From Amycolatopsis sp. (lineage in GTDB: Bacteria > Actinomycetota > Actinomycetes > Mycobacteriales > Pseudonocardiaceae), in NCBI RefSeq assembly GCF_025464955.1, contig NZ_JAODNM010000105.1, forward strand, positions 19,209-83,208: DNA of 64,000 nucleotides, given 5' to 3'. A program made the position numbers and the translations under genes. Each line of letters opens with the position of its first letter. The stretch's first letter is position 1. Positions 19,126-26,994 of the stretch are shown here, in pieces. The notes under the pieces were generated by a model. The model did not search any database. It worked only from the letters and a program-made list of their open reading frames with translations, and was not told the origin of the DNA.

Positions 19126-20112
19126 TTGGCGCGAAAGGTCGATGTCGCCGCGTACGCCGGGGGAGTGCTCGCCGGGGACCGCGGCGCGCTGTCCAAGGCG
19201 ATCACGCTGGTCGAGTCGCAGCGGGCGGATCACCGAGCCCAGGCGCAGGAACTGCTGGTCGAGCTGCTGCCGCACGCCGGGGGAGCACACCGCGTCGGCA
19301 TCACCGGCGTCCCCGGTGTCGGCAAGTCGACATTTATCGATCAGCTGGGGGTCGACCTGACCGGGCAGGGGCACCGCGTCGCCGTGCTCGCCGTCGACCC
19401 GTCGTCCACCCGCACCGGCGGCAGCATCCTCGGTGACAAGACGCGGATGGCGCGGCTCGCGGTGGACCCGGACGCGTTCATCCGCCCGTCGCCGACGTCC
19501 GGGACGCTCGGCGGGGTGGCCAGGGCTACCCGCGAGACGATCGTGCTGATGGAGGCGGCGGGGTACGACACCGTGCTCGTCGAGACCGTCGGGGTCGGGC
19601 AGTCCGAAGTGACCGTGTCGAACATGGTCGACTGCTTCCTGTTCCTGACCCTGGCGCGGACCGGCGACCAGCTGCAGGGCATCAAAAAAGGCGTGCTCGA
19701 GCTCGCCGACGTCATCGCTGTCAACAAGGCCGACGGGGACCACGAGCGCGACGCGAAACGGGCGGCCAGGGAGCTCGCCGGCGCGTTGCGGATGATCTAC
19801 GGGCCGGACGTTTCGTGGACGCCACCCGTGCTGACCTGCAGCGCGCTGACCGACGTCGGCCTGGACGAGGTCTGGAAGCAGGTCAGGCTGCATCACGACA
19901 CGCTCGACGCGTCCGGTGAGCTCGCCGAACGCCGTCGCCGTCAGCAGGTGGACTGGACCTGGGCGATGGTGCGTGAGCAGTTGCTCAGCCGGCTGACCGC
20001 GGAACCGCGGGTCAAAGCGGTCGTACCGGACATCGAGCAGGCCGTTCGCGACGGCGGGCTGACCGCGACGCTGGCCGCTCAGCGCATCCTCGATGCGTTC
20101 AACGGCACGTGA
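19126..20112 (+). CDS. meaB: Methylmalonyl-CoA mutase-associated G-protein chaperone MeaB
   Basis: GTPase that gates cobalamin loading and protects the mutase from inactivation. The 328-residue protein has a Walker A GVPGVGKST (61-69), a switch region VDPSSTRTGGSILGDKTRM, the ETVGVGQSE motif and NKAD (about 203-206). It starts at TTG, three bases after the mutB stop, in the order mutA-mutB-meaB common in actinobacteria. The C-terminal helix WTWAMVREQLL is typical of the MeaB/ArgK family. Confidence 0.95.
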   Translation: MARKVDVAAYAGGVLAGDRGALSKAITLVESQRADHRAQAQELLVELLPHAGGAHRVGITGVPGVGKSTFIDQLGVDLTGQGHRVAVLAVDPSSTRTGGSILGDKTRMARLAVDPDAFIRPSPTSGTLGGVARATRETIVLMEAAGYDTVLVETVGVGQSEVTVSNMVDCFLFLTLARTGDQLQGIKKGVLELADVIAVNKADGDHERDAKRAARELAGALRMIYGPDVSWTPPVLTCSALTDVGLDEVWKQVRLHHDTLDASGELAERRRRQQVDWTWAMVREQLLSRLTAEPRVKAVVPDIEQAVRDGGLTATLAAQRILDAFNGT

Positions 20113-20206
20113 TCTCGAAGCAGCAATACCTCGACACGCTCTGATGGCGGATGACTTCCACCGTCGAAACAGGGCACAATGTCGCTTCGTCGCCGGATGG
20201 GGAGTG

Positions 20207-20542
20207 ATGACGAAACTTCGAGGCCTGGTACTCGCCGGACTGATCGGCCTGCTCGCCGTGTGCGCGCCGCCGGCTCAGGCCGTCGTGTTCACGCCCGCCG
20301 CTGCCGCTGGTCAGCTCGCCGCGTCCGCCCCGGTACCGGTGCTTTTGCAGCCGGAGCTGCGGCAGGCGCCGCCCGGCCCGGTGCTCGACCCGGCGAACAC
20401 CAACGAGGCGAACACCCTGAAGACCAGGAACAAGGCCATCGCCGCCGGCGTCGCCGCGGTGCTGCTGCTCCTGGTGGTCTGGGGCCGCCGGGTGCGCTCG
20501 AAGAAGCGCAAAAAGCGCAACGACCAGGCCGCGGGCAAGTAA
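20207..20542 (+). CDS. Small exported protein with a C-terminal membrane anchor
   Basis: 111 residues: a signal peptide (MTKLRGLVLAGLIGLLAV, probable cleavage after AQA at 25), an Ala/Pro-rich extracellular part, a membrane helix (79-93, AAGVAAVLLLLVVWG) and a very basic cytoplasmic tail RRVRSKKRKKRN. The family was not recognised. A start at the ATG is chosen because it opens the signal peptide; an overlapping GTG lies one codon earlier. No sorting motif is evident, so the helix itself is the likely anchor. Confidence 0.6.
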   Translation: MTKLRGLVLAGLIGLLAVCAPPAQAVVFTPAAAAGQLAASAPVPVLLQPELRQAPPGPVLDPANTNEANTLKTRNKAIAAGVAAVLLLLVVWGRRVRSKKRKKRNDQAAGK

Positions 20543-20747
20543 CACCGAGTGTTCAGCCTGGCCGAATTTCGCTGAGCCGTTCAACGCAGATCCACTACCG
20601 GCCGTCTCCGACGCCGGTGCTCAGCGTGCCGCTTGCCGCTTGCATGGTGCACGATCGTCTGCAAATGCCTACAACAGTGAAGACCGACCGATCGGCACGC
20701 TCAGTGATTTCCGCTGCGACAGCCGGTGCTGTGAAGGGTGGTGCAGT
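20543..20747. other. Intergenic stretch before the M20 amidohydrolase gene
   Basis: 205 bases with no gene. A less G/C-rich part at 20640-20700 (GTCTGCAAATGCCTACAACA) may hold the promoter of the amidohydrolase gene; no exact promoter or operator could be assigned. Confidence 0.3.
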
Positions 20748-22043
20748 GTGACCGTGCTGGACTCACGACCGGAAGTTCCCGGCGACCGCGAGGACCGTGT
20801 TTCCTCTATCGAGTCGCTCGACGCGCTGATCACCGACGCCGGCGTCAGCATGGCACCTGTGCAGGACATGGGTAAGGGTCGTGGGCCGTTCTGGCTGGAC
20901 AGCTGGCTGCTGGACAACGCCACCGATGTGCTCGCCTGGCGGCGGCACATCCACGCGCACCCCGAGCTGTCCCGGCAGGAGTTCCAGACCACGGAACTCG
21001 TGCTCCGGGTGCTGCGTTCGGTCGGCCTGCAGCCGTGGCTCCTGCCCGGCGGCGTCGGCGTGGTGTGCGACATCGGCACCGGCGAGCGCTGTGTCGCGCT
21101 GCGCGCCGACATGGATGCGCTGCCGCTCGAAGAGGCGACCGGCCTGCCGTTCTCGTCGACCATCGAGGGCGCGGCGCACATGTGCGGCCACGACGCGCAC
21201 ACGTCGATCCTGCTCGGCGCCGCGCGGGCACTGGCTTCCGCGCCCGAGCTGCCGGGGCGCGTGCGGTTGATCTTCCAGCCCGCGGAGGAGGTCATGCCCG
21301 GCGGAGCGCTGGACATGGTCGCCGCGGGCGCGCTCGAAGGCGTCGACCGGATCTTCGGGCTGCACTGCGACCCGCGCCTCGAGGTCGGCAAGGTCGGCAC
21401 CCGGGTCGGCGCGCTGACCTCGGCCGCCGACCTGATCGAGCTGCGGCTGACCTCCCCCGGTGGGCACACCTCGCGGCCGCATCTGACGGCCGACCTGGTG
21501 CACGCGCTCGGCACGGTCATCACGTCACTGCCTTCGGTGCTGTCCCGGCGCGTCGACCCGCGGTCGGGCACGGTGCTCGTCTGGGGCGCCGTCCACGCTG
21601 GTCAGGCCGCCAACGCGGTGCCGCAGGACGGGCGCCTGCTCGGCACGTTGCGCACCGCGGACCACCGGGTGTGGACCGAGCTGGAGCCGCTCGTCGCGTC
21701 CGCGGTGGAGTCGCTGCTGGCCCCGACCGGCGTCGGGTTCTCGCTGGACTACCGGCGCGGCGTCCCGCCCGTGGTGAGCGACGAGGAAAGCGCCACCGTG
21801 CTCCGCGCCGGCGTCGAAGCTGCGCTGGGCGACGAAGCCCTCGTCCCGACGGAGCAGTCGTCCGGTGGTGAGGACTTCGGCTGGTACCTCGAGCACGTCG
21901 AAGGCGCCTTCGCACGCCTCGGCGTCTGGTCCGGTGAGGGCCCCATGTCCGACATCCACCGCCCGTCCTTCGTCCTCGACGAACGAGCCCTCATGGTCGG
22001 CGTCCGCGTCATGGTCCACGCCGCCCTCGCCGCCCTGGCCTAA
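20748..22043 (+). CDS. M20-family amidohydrolase (AmiA/AmiB, HipO-like)
   Basis: A 431-residue zinc-dependent amidohydrolase of peptidase family M20D. Metal ligands are visible in MCGHDAH (C146, H148, H151) and QPAEE (E180, E181), with the dimerisation-domain His in GGHTSRPH. Relatives hydrolyse N-acyl amino acids, hippurate or similar amides. The GTG start is supported by an AAGGGTGG ribosome-binding stretch; the frame upstream lacks protein character. M. tuberculosis has amiA1/amiB1 at the same place relative to deoD and Rv3304, which supports orthology, though only one copy is present here. Confidence 0.85.
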   Translation: MTVLDSRPEVPGDREDRVSSIESLDALITDAGVSMAPVQDMGKGRGPFWLDSWLLDNATDVLAWRRHIHAHPELSRQEFQTTELVLRVLRSVGLQPWLLPGGVGVVCDIGTGERCVALRADMDALPLEEATGLPFSSTIEGAAHMCGHDAHTSILLGAARALASAPELPGRVRLIFQPAEEVMPGGALDMVAAGALEGVDRIFGLHCDPRLEVGKVGTRVGALTSAADLIELRLTSPGGHTSRPHLTADLVHALGTVITSLPSVLSRRVDPRSGTVLVWGAVHAGQAANAVPQDGRLLGTLRTADHRVWTELEPLVASAVESLLAPTGVGFSLDYRRGVPPVVSDEESATVLRAGVEAALGDEALVPTEQSSGGEDFGWYLEHVEGAFARLGVWSGEGPMSDIHRPSFVLDERALMVGVRVMVHAALAALA

Positions 22044-22046
22044 GCC

Positions 22047-22125
22047 GCGAGTCCCACGTTCAAACGCGCGAGTCCCACGTTCGGGACCGGGGAGTCCCAC
22101 ACTCAAGCGAGTGAGTCCCACGTTC
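22047..22125. repeat. Tandem array of GAGTCCCACGTTC units (left array)
   Basis: Four units begin at 22049, 22070, 22092 and 22113, so the period is 21-22 bases. The core GAGTCCCAC is exact in all four; three continue CGTTC and one is ACTC. The array starts six bases after the amidohydrolase stop. The same unit in the opposite orientation appears at 23145-23220 and 52165-52222. Confidence 0.85.
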
Positions 22126-22161
22126 GCCGTCGTCAAGTCGACGGCGGCGTACGAGGCCGAG

Positions 22162-22189
22162 TTATCCACAGCTGACGTAGTTATCCACA
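22162..22189 (+). promoter_or_regulatory. Two DnaA-box-like TTATCCACA sites upstream of the nuclease-like gene
   Basis: Exact copies of TTATCCACA at 22162-22170 and 22181-22189, same orientation, 19 bases apart. They lie 51-78 bases ahead of the GTG of the next gene, in the A/T-richest part of the region, so they overlap its probable promoter. The 9-mer is the consensus DnaA box, but there is no other sign of an origin here. Confidence 0.65.
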
Positions 22190-22239
22190 TATTGGGGATA
22201 GTCGCTCTCGGTGTGCGGAAAATACCTCACAGTGGGTGA

Positions 22240-23139
22240 GTGACTTCACTACCGGAACGAACGCACGGTGCCTACTCGCGCACCGAACTGACTCAACTCC
22301 TGGGTGCGAAGGGACTCCACGCCGTGCTTACCGAGCGGCGGTTACTTCCGTTCTCCAGAGAGGTGCTCGTCGAGGCGCATCGAGCTACCGACTTCGCTAC
22401 GCGTGCAGCAGCTTCGCTGCTGCACGCCGGCCCGCTCGCCGCGCTGTACGGGCTCAGCTCGCTGGCCATGTTCGGATGTTCGGCGGCCGATCGTGCGCCG
22501 ATCCACGTCTTGGTTCCCTACCAACGCAAACTGCGACATCGCCCAGGGTTGATCGTGCATCAGGGGCGTTTCGATGCTTTCGACGTGGACGAACTGGACG
22601 GGCTTAGGGTGACCTCGATGGATTTCGCGCTTGCCGAGGTTCTTTGTCGTGGTGACCGGCGCACTGGGCTGGCTTGCGCAGACCAGGCTCTCGCTCTTCT
22701 CCCGGAGAGCGAACGCACGACCTTCCGGGCCTGGACTGAGGAGCGGATCCTCGCTCGGTCCGATCCGAGGGGTATCCGACGCGCCTTGTTCCTGCTGAAT
22801 CTCGCAACCGGCCTCGCGGAATCCCCGCCCGAGAGTTGGACGCTGTTGGACTTGATCGACGCTGGTCTGCCGGTTCCGGTTCTTCAGTTCCCGGTCTGTG
22901 ATCTGGCGGGGAACGAGATATACCGACTCGACTTCGCCTGGCCCGAAATTCGCGTAGCCGTCGAGTACGACGGCTACGAGGCTCACGAGCACCGAATCTC
23001 GCGCGACGCAGCCCGCGATGAGGATTTGCGGCGTCGCGGGTGGATGGTGATCAGGGCCGATGCCGCTGATTTGAAGAATCCCAGTCGCCTTATCACAGCT
23101 GTTGAAGCGGCGTTCAGGGTTCGAGGGCTTGCCGCGTGA
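22240..23139 (+). CDS. DUF559/AbiEi-like protein with a PD-(D/E)xK nuclease-like C terminus
   Basis: A 299-residue protein. Residues 12-60 look like a winged-helix start (YSRTELTQLLGAKGLHAVL), the middle resembles AbiEi-type proteins (LHAGPLAALYGLSSLAMFG), and the C-terminal part has YRLDFAWPEIRVAVEYDGYE and HEHRISRDAARDEDLRRRGW, the Vsr/DUF559 nuclease-like pattern with acidic residues spaced as in PD-(D/E)xK enzymes. The final catalytic Lys is not obvious. Codons are visibly richer in A and T than in flanking genes, suggesting transfer. It sits alone between two inverted repeat arrays. A role in defence or DNA repair is possible but not shown. Confidence 0.6.
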   Translation: MTSLPERTHGAYSRTELTQLLGAKGLHAVLTERRLLPFSREVLVEAHRATDFATRAAASLLHAGPLAALYGLSSLAMFGCSAADRAPIHVLVPYQRKLRHRPGLIVHQGRFDAFDVDELDGLRVTSMDFALAEVLCRGDRRTGLACADQALALLPESERTTFRAWTEERILARSDPRGIRRALFLLNLATGLAESPPESWTLLDLIDAGLPVPVLQFPVCDLAGNEIYRLDFAWPEIRVAVEYDGYEAHEHRISRDAARDEDLRRRGWMVIRADAADLKNPSRLITAVEAAFRVRGLAA

Positions 23140-23144
23140 GTGTC

Positions 23145-23220
23145 GATGTGGGACTCATCGGCTTGAGTGGGGGACTCGCCCGCTCTGAACGTGGGACGCG
23201 CGCGTTTGAACGTGGGACTC
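23145..23220. repeat. Tandem array of GAACGTGGGACTC units (right array, inverted)
   Basis: Four units at 23145-23156, 23165-23177, 23188-23200 and 23208-23220, period about 21. The last is exact, the third ends ACGC, the first two are diverged before GGGACTC. Orientation is opposite to the left array. It fills the gap between the convergent nuclease-like and cyclotransferase genes. Confidence 0.8.
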
Positions 23221-23226
23221 GCGTGG

Positions 23227-23676
23227 TTAGCCGGTGATGCCGGTGCAGGGGCGGGTGCGGAGGGCGTCGACGTAGTCGGCGGGGGCGCCGGCGGCTTCGG
23301 CCGCGTCGGCGAGGACGCCGATGTAGCGGGCCGAGGGGAGGCCGCCTTCGTAGCCATCGAGGACGTAGAGCCAGGCGAGGACGGAGCCGTCCATGGTCTG
23401 CACGCGCAGTCGGATCTTGTTGTGCATGCCGAGCTCGCCGCCTTCCCAGCGGTCGAGGCCGTCCTCGTCCAGGGTGACGTCGTAGAGCACGACGAACACC
23501 CGCGAGCCGGCGTCCTCGACGATGGTCGCGAGCGCGCCCTCCCAGCCGAGGTCCTCGCCGCCGAAGGTCAGCCGCCAGCCTTCCAGCCAGCCTGTTCCGG
23601 CCATCGGCGAATGGGGAGCGCGCTGCATCATCTGAGCGGGCTCCATGTTGGATCCGTACGCGGCATACAACGTCAC
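23227..23676 (-). CDS. Gamma-glutamylcyclotransferase-like protein
   Basis: A 149-residue GGCT-fold protein. It opens with the family's YAAYGSNM (residues 4-11) and has EGALATIVEDAGSRVFVVLYDV and a later acidic stretch LDRWEG. Known members cyclise gamma-glutamyl peptides or amines, but many bacterial ones are uncharacterised and the catalytic Glu is not certain here. The start is GTG. It is adjacent to lpdA and divergent from it, as Rv3304 is next to lpdA (Rv3303c) in M. tuberculosis, so it is probably the Rv3304 counterpart. Confidence 0.75.
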   Translation of the reverse strand: MTLYAAYGSNMEPAQMMQRAPHSPMAGTGWLEGWRLTFGGEDLGWEGALATIVEDAGSRVFVVLYDVTLDEDGLDRWEGGELGMHNKIRLRVQTMDGSVLAWLYVLDGYEGGLPSARYIGVLADAAEAAGAPADYVDALRTRPCTGITG

Positions 23677-23807
23677 GACGCACAGCCTAGCGACCTCCTG
23701 ATCACCGAAGACGACGCACGTCGCGTGTCCGGCCGCTCAACCGGATGAACGGTCGCCCGCGTACGGTGGGCGCCATCCACAGCAGGTGTGTCAAGAGGAG
23801 GAATCGA

Positions 23808-25211
23808 GTGACCAGGATCGTGATCATGGGCGGCGGCCCGGCGGGTTACGAAGCAGCTCTGGTCGCCGCGCAACACGGCGCCGACGTGACTGTCGTCGAG
23901 CGTGACGGGCTAGGCGGCGCGTGTGTCCTCTATGACTGCGTGCCGTCGAAGACGTTCATCGCGTCCTCCGGCGCGCGGGCGAACATGCACGGACTCGCCG
24001 AGCTCGGCATCATGACCGACCCGGGCGACACCGGCGTCGACCTCCCGACCGTCCACGGGCGGGTGAAGGGGCTCGCGCTCGCGCAGTCCGCCGACATCCG
24101 CGCCCGGGTCCAGCGCGAAGGCGTCCGTGTCATCTCCGGGCAGGCCCGTTTCTGCGACGACGAGCCGGGCCTGGCGATGCACAAGATCGTGGTGACCGAC
24201 ACCGGCGCCGAAAACGAGGTGCTCAACGCCGACGTCGTCCTCATCGCCACCGGCGCCACCCCGCGGGTGCTGCCCGGTGCCGTCCCCGACGGCGAGCGCA
24301 TCCTCGACTGGCGTCAGCTCTACGACCTGCAAGAGCTGCCCGAACACCTCGCCGTGATCGGCTCCGGCGTGACCGGGGCCGAATTCGCCTCCGCCTACAC
24401 CGAGATGGGCGTGAAGGTCACCGTCGTCTCCAGCCGCGACCGGGTCCTGCCGCACGAGGACGCCGACGCCGCCGCCGTGCTGGAGGAGGTCTTCTCCCAG
24501 CGCGGCACCACCGTCGCGAAGCACGCGCGCGCGGACAAGGTCGAGCGCACCCGCGACGGCGTCAAGGTCCACCTCGCCGACGGCCGGGTGATCGAGGCCA
24601 GCCACGCGCTGATGACCGTCGGGTCCATTCCGAACACCACCGACATCGGGCTCGACAAGGTCGGCATCGTGCCCGGCCCCGGCGGGTTCATCACCGTGGA
24701 CCGCGTTTCGCGCACCAGCGTCTCCGGCATCTACGCGGCGGGCGACTGCACCGGCGTGCTCATGCTCGCCTCCGTCGCCAGCATGCAGGGCCGGATCGCG
24801 ATGTGGCACGCGCTCGGCGAAGGCGTCGCCCCGATCAAGCTGAAGACCGTCGCGGCGAACGTCTTCACCCATCCCGAGATCGCCACCGTCGGCATCAGCC
24901 AGGCCGCGATCGACGCCGGCGAGGTGCCGGCGCGCACGATCATGCTCCCGTTGGCCACCAACGCGCGCGCGAAGATGGAAGGCTTACGGCACGGGTTCGT
25001 GAAGCTCTTCTGCCGCCCGGCCACCGGCGTCGTCGTCGGCGGGGTCGTCGTGGCGCCCTCGGCGAGCGAGCTCATCCTTCCCATCGCGCTCGCCGTGCAG
25101 AACCAGCTCACAGTGGAACATCTGGCACTGACATTTTCGGTGTACCCGTCGCTGTCCGGGTCGATCACCGAGGCCGGGCGCCAGCTGATGCGTCACGACG
25201 ATCTCGACTGA
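23808..25211 (+). CDS. lpdA: LpdA-type flavoprotein disulfide reductase / NAD(P)H quinone reductase
   Basis: A 467-residue FAD enzyme of the pyridine nucleotide disulfide oxidoreductase family. FAD site GGGPAG (8-13), redox pair C39 and C44 in GGACVLYDCVPSK, NAD(P) site VIGSGVTGAEFAS, and AAGDCTG. The C-terminal interface lacks the catalytic His-Glu pair of true lipoamide dehydrogenases: the place reads SVYPSLSGSITE with Tyr where His is expected. M. tuberculosis LpdA lacks the pair too and acts as a quinone reductase, so that activity is likely. GTG start behind a strong AGAGGAGGA. Confidence 0.88.
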   Translation: MTRIVIMGGGPAGYEAALVAAQHGADVTVVERDGLGGACVLYDCVPSKTFIASSGARANMHGLAELGIMTDPGDTGVDLPTVHGRVKGLALAQSADIRARVQREGVRVISGQARFCDDEPGLAMHKIVVTDTGAENEVLNADVVLIATGATPRVLPGAVPDGERILDWRQLYDLQELPEHLAVIGSGVTGAEFASAYTEMGVKVTVVSSRDRVLPHEDADAAAVLEEVFSQRGTTVAKHARADKVERTRDGVKVHLADGRVIEASHALMTVGSIPNTTDIGLDKVGIVPGPGGFITVDRVSRTSVSGIYAAGDCTGVLMLASVASMQGRIAMWHALGEGVAPIKLKTVAANVFTHPEIATVGISQAAIDAGEVPARTIMLPLATNARAKMEGLRHGFVKLFCRPATGVVVGGVVVAPSASELILPIALAVQNQLTVEHLALTFSVYPSLSGSITEAGRQLMRHDDLD

Positions 25212-25305
25212 AACCCGATCTCGACGGATGTGCCGGGAATAAGCAACCTCCAGGGGGTGCTTGACGTCTTGTGGCGTGTTGAGGCAATACGTACGAGGGG
25301 TTTAA

Positions 25306-25812
25306 GTGAGCAAGAGGACCGCATTCGTCGCCGCGCTGGCGCTGGGTTTGACCTTTCTGGTGGGTTCGTCGAACGGGTTCGCCCAGCCGGCTTCCACCAC
25401 CCCGGCTGCGCCCGCCGCGCCGGACGCTTCGGGACACGTCCAGCTGAACGCCGACACCGCGGTCACCACCGGCCTGACAGACAAGTACGCCAACGGTGAC
25501 CTGAACGTCGCGCTCGGCGAGTGCCTGCCGGCGGGCACTCCCGCCGGCGGACCTTCGCCCGCGTCGACCACGTTCTCCTCGCCGGTGCTGACGTTCTCGG
25601 GTTACACGTTCCTGCCGACGATCGGGGTGGCCGCCAACGTCACCGCGAACGCGACGCTCAAGCCGGGCACCAAGGCCGGTAGCTACCCGCTCGTGATGAA
25701 CTGCGCCGGGAAGACCTACCGTGCGACATTCACCGTGACCAAGCCCGCTCCGCAGGTGCGCAAGGTGCCCATGGGCGCCCCGTACACCGGTGGCGGCGGC
25801 ACGGCCGAATAA
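25306..25812 (+). CDS. Secreted surface-type protein, apparently cut short after its sorting-like motif
   Basis: 168 residues: signal peptide (MSKRTAFVAALALGLTFLVG, cleavage near AQA at 27), an Ala/Pro-rich linker and a beta-rich domain with two Cys (ECLPAG, MNCAG). It ends VPMGAPYTGGGGTAE. The intact relative at 26322-26990 has VPKGAPQTGGGGTAD at the same place and then a membrane anchor, so this copy stops just where the anchor should begin. It would be released, not attached, unless another mechanism holds it. A terminator follows immediately. Confidence 0.7.
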   Translation: MSKRTAFVAALALGLTFLVGSSNGFAQPASTTPAAPAAPDASGHVQLNADTAVTTGLTDKYANGDLNVALGECLPAGTPAGGPSPASTTFSSPVLTFSGYTFLPTIGVAANVTANATLKPGTKAGSYPLVMNCAGKTYRATFTVTKPAPQVRKVPMGAPYTGGGGTAE

Positions 25813-25827
25813 GACACGGATGCACGG

Positions 25828-25864
25828 AAAGACCGCCGGTGGCACTTCTGCCCGGCGGTTTTTT
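25828..25864 (+). terminator. Rho-independent terminator
   Basis: Stem ACCGCCGG/CCGGCGGT with a 12-base loop, followed by a run of six T (25859-25864), 16 bases after the stop of the truncated surface protein. It would also tend to isolate the second copy downstream. Confidence 0.85.
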
Positions 25865-25973
25865 CATGTCCGGACCACGAAGATCGCGAATGGCCAGGTC
25901 GCAATTGTTTCGTTATCCGGTGGGGCAACCTGCGCCGGCCGGCATGCGTGTTCGTAGGGCAAGGAAGATAAAA

Positions 25974-26164
25974 GGAGTGTCGGGGCAGCAGGCCTCCGTC
26001 GAGGTGGGCTGCGAGACTCGCTCAGCCGCCATCTGGCGGTACGGCGGATCCAGCGTCGGTACACCGGGTTGATCGCCGCGCCCGTCGGTTCGGGTGTGCT
26101 GGTCGCCGGAACGGGAGTCGGCATGGTGGTTTATTGCCGTCGTCAGATCAACCGCAAGAATTAG
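25974..26164 (+). pseudogene. Decayed copy of the sortase-substrate gene
   Basis: From 25974 the bases parallel the intact gene at 26322-26990: GGAGTGTCGGGGCAG matches its GGGGTGCCGGGCCAG, then GTGGGCTGCGAG its VGCE codons. A large internal part is missing, and homology resumes at 26041 (ACGGCGGATCCAGCGTC) through the membrane anchor (GLIAAPVGSGVLVAG) to the stop AAGAATTAG. Even the bases after the stop mirror the start of the sortase gene. The frame is broken between the two parts and there is no start or signal peptide. It is the remnant of a tandem duplication. Confidence 0.8.
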
Positions 26165-26321
26165 CCCCACCGCGAATTCGCGAGCAACCCGATACGGGTA
26201 CGAACGTCTTTAGGGGTGTAAGGCAAACAAAGGGGAAATCGCTTCAGGGGGAAACTGGAGTGATTTCCCGAGGGCGCGCGGAGGGGATCCGCGCAATTCC
26301 ACAGGTATAAGGGGAACGAAA
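26165..26321 (+). promoter_or_regulatory. Structured leader of the surface-protein/sortase pair
   Basis: Two stem-loops stand in a row: an imperfect one at 26233-26269 (outer arms GGGAAATC/GATTTCCC) and a perfect seven-base one at 26276-26294 (GCGCGGA/TCCGCGC, loop GGGGA). The start codon follows 28 bases later, after AAGGGGAACGAAA as ribosome-binding region. Both hairpins could lie in the 5' untranslated RNA. Confidence 0.5.
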
Positions 26322-26990
26322 ATGAAGCACCGTAAAACTCTTGTCGCCGGTTTGGCCGTCGGTTTCGCGGTAATGGCACCCGCCGCCGCGTTTGCCACCA
26401 CGGGCACCGCCACGCCCACGGCGCCGCCGAGTTCGCCCAGCGCGCCGACCTCCGCACCCACCACCGCGCCGCCGACGTCCGACCCGGGCGGCGTGCCGAA
26501 GGCCTACATTTCGGTTTCGCCGCACAGTGGGGTGCCGGGCCAGAAGGTCAAGGTCGCGGTGGGTTGCGAGGCCGACTACATCAGCCACCTGTCGTCCGAC
26601 GCGCTGGACATCGGCAAGCTCCACCAGGTCGGTCCGCAGAACGATCCGAAGATCGCGCCGCGCTCCGAGGCTGCCGCGACGGTCAAGAAGGGCGCGAAGG
26701 TCGGTAGCCACAAGGTGAGCTTCGACTGCGGTGGCGCGACGATCACGACGTCGTTCACCCTGCTGACGCCGAAAGCGCCGCCGTCGTCGACAGTGCCGTC
26801 GGTGCCGGCGGCGGGGCAGCAGGTCACCAAGGTGCCCAAGGGCGCGCCGCAGACCGGTGGCGGCGGCACGGCGGATCCGGCTTCGTACACCGGGTTGATC
26901 GCCGCGCTCGTCGGTTCGGGTCTGCTGGTCGCCGGGGCGGGAGCCGGCACGGTGGTCTATCGCCGACGCCAGTCCGCGCGCCAGAATTAG
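26322..26990 (+). CDS. Cell-wall-anchored surface protein, likely sortase substrate
   Basis: 222 residues: signal peptide (cleavage near AFA at 25), a Thr/Pro/Ser-rich linker (27-55), a beta-rich domain with two Cys (C82, C136) that may form a disulfide, and a C-terminal sorting signal: VPKGAPQTGGGG (171-182), membrane helix (190-212) and RRR tail. The motif APQTG departs from LPxTG and LAxTG but has the Thr-Gly and is followed by helix and charges as a sorting signal should be. The sortase gene begins five bases after its stop, so the pair is surely one operon. Confidence 0.72.
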   Translation: MKHRKTLVAGLAVGFAVMAPAAAFATTGTATPTAPPSSPSAPTSAPTTAPPTSDPGGVPKAYISVSPHSGVPGQKVKVAVGCEADYISHLSSDALDIGKLHQVGPQNDPKIAPRSEAAATVKKGAKVGSHKVSFDCGGATITTSFTLLTPKAPPSSTVPSVPAAGQQVTKVPKGAPQTGGGGTADPASYTGLIAALVGSGLLVAGAGAGTVVYRRRQSARQN

Positions 26991-26994
26991 CCCC

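Noticed and set aside
22162..22189. Chromosome or plasmid replication origin
   Set aside because: Only two DnaA-like boxes, no dnaA, dnaN or AT-rich unwinding region, and surrounding genes are metabolic.
22047..23220. Repeat arrays as a CRISPR array
   Set aside because: Units are 13 bases with only about 8 variable bases between, too short for spacers, and no cas genes are near.
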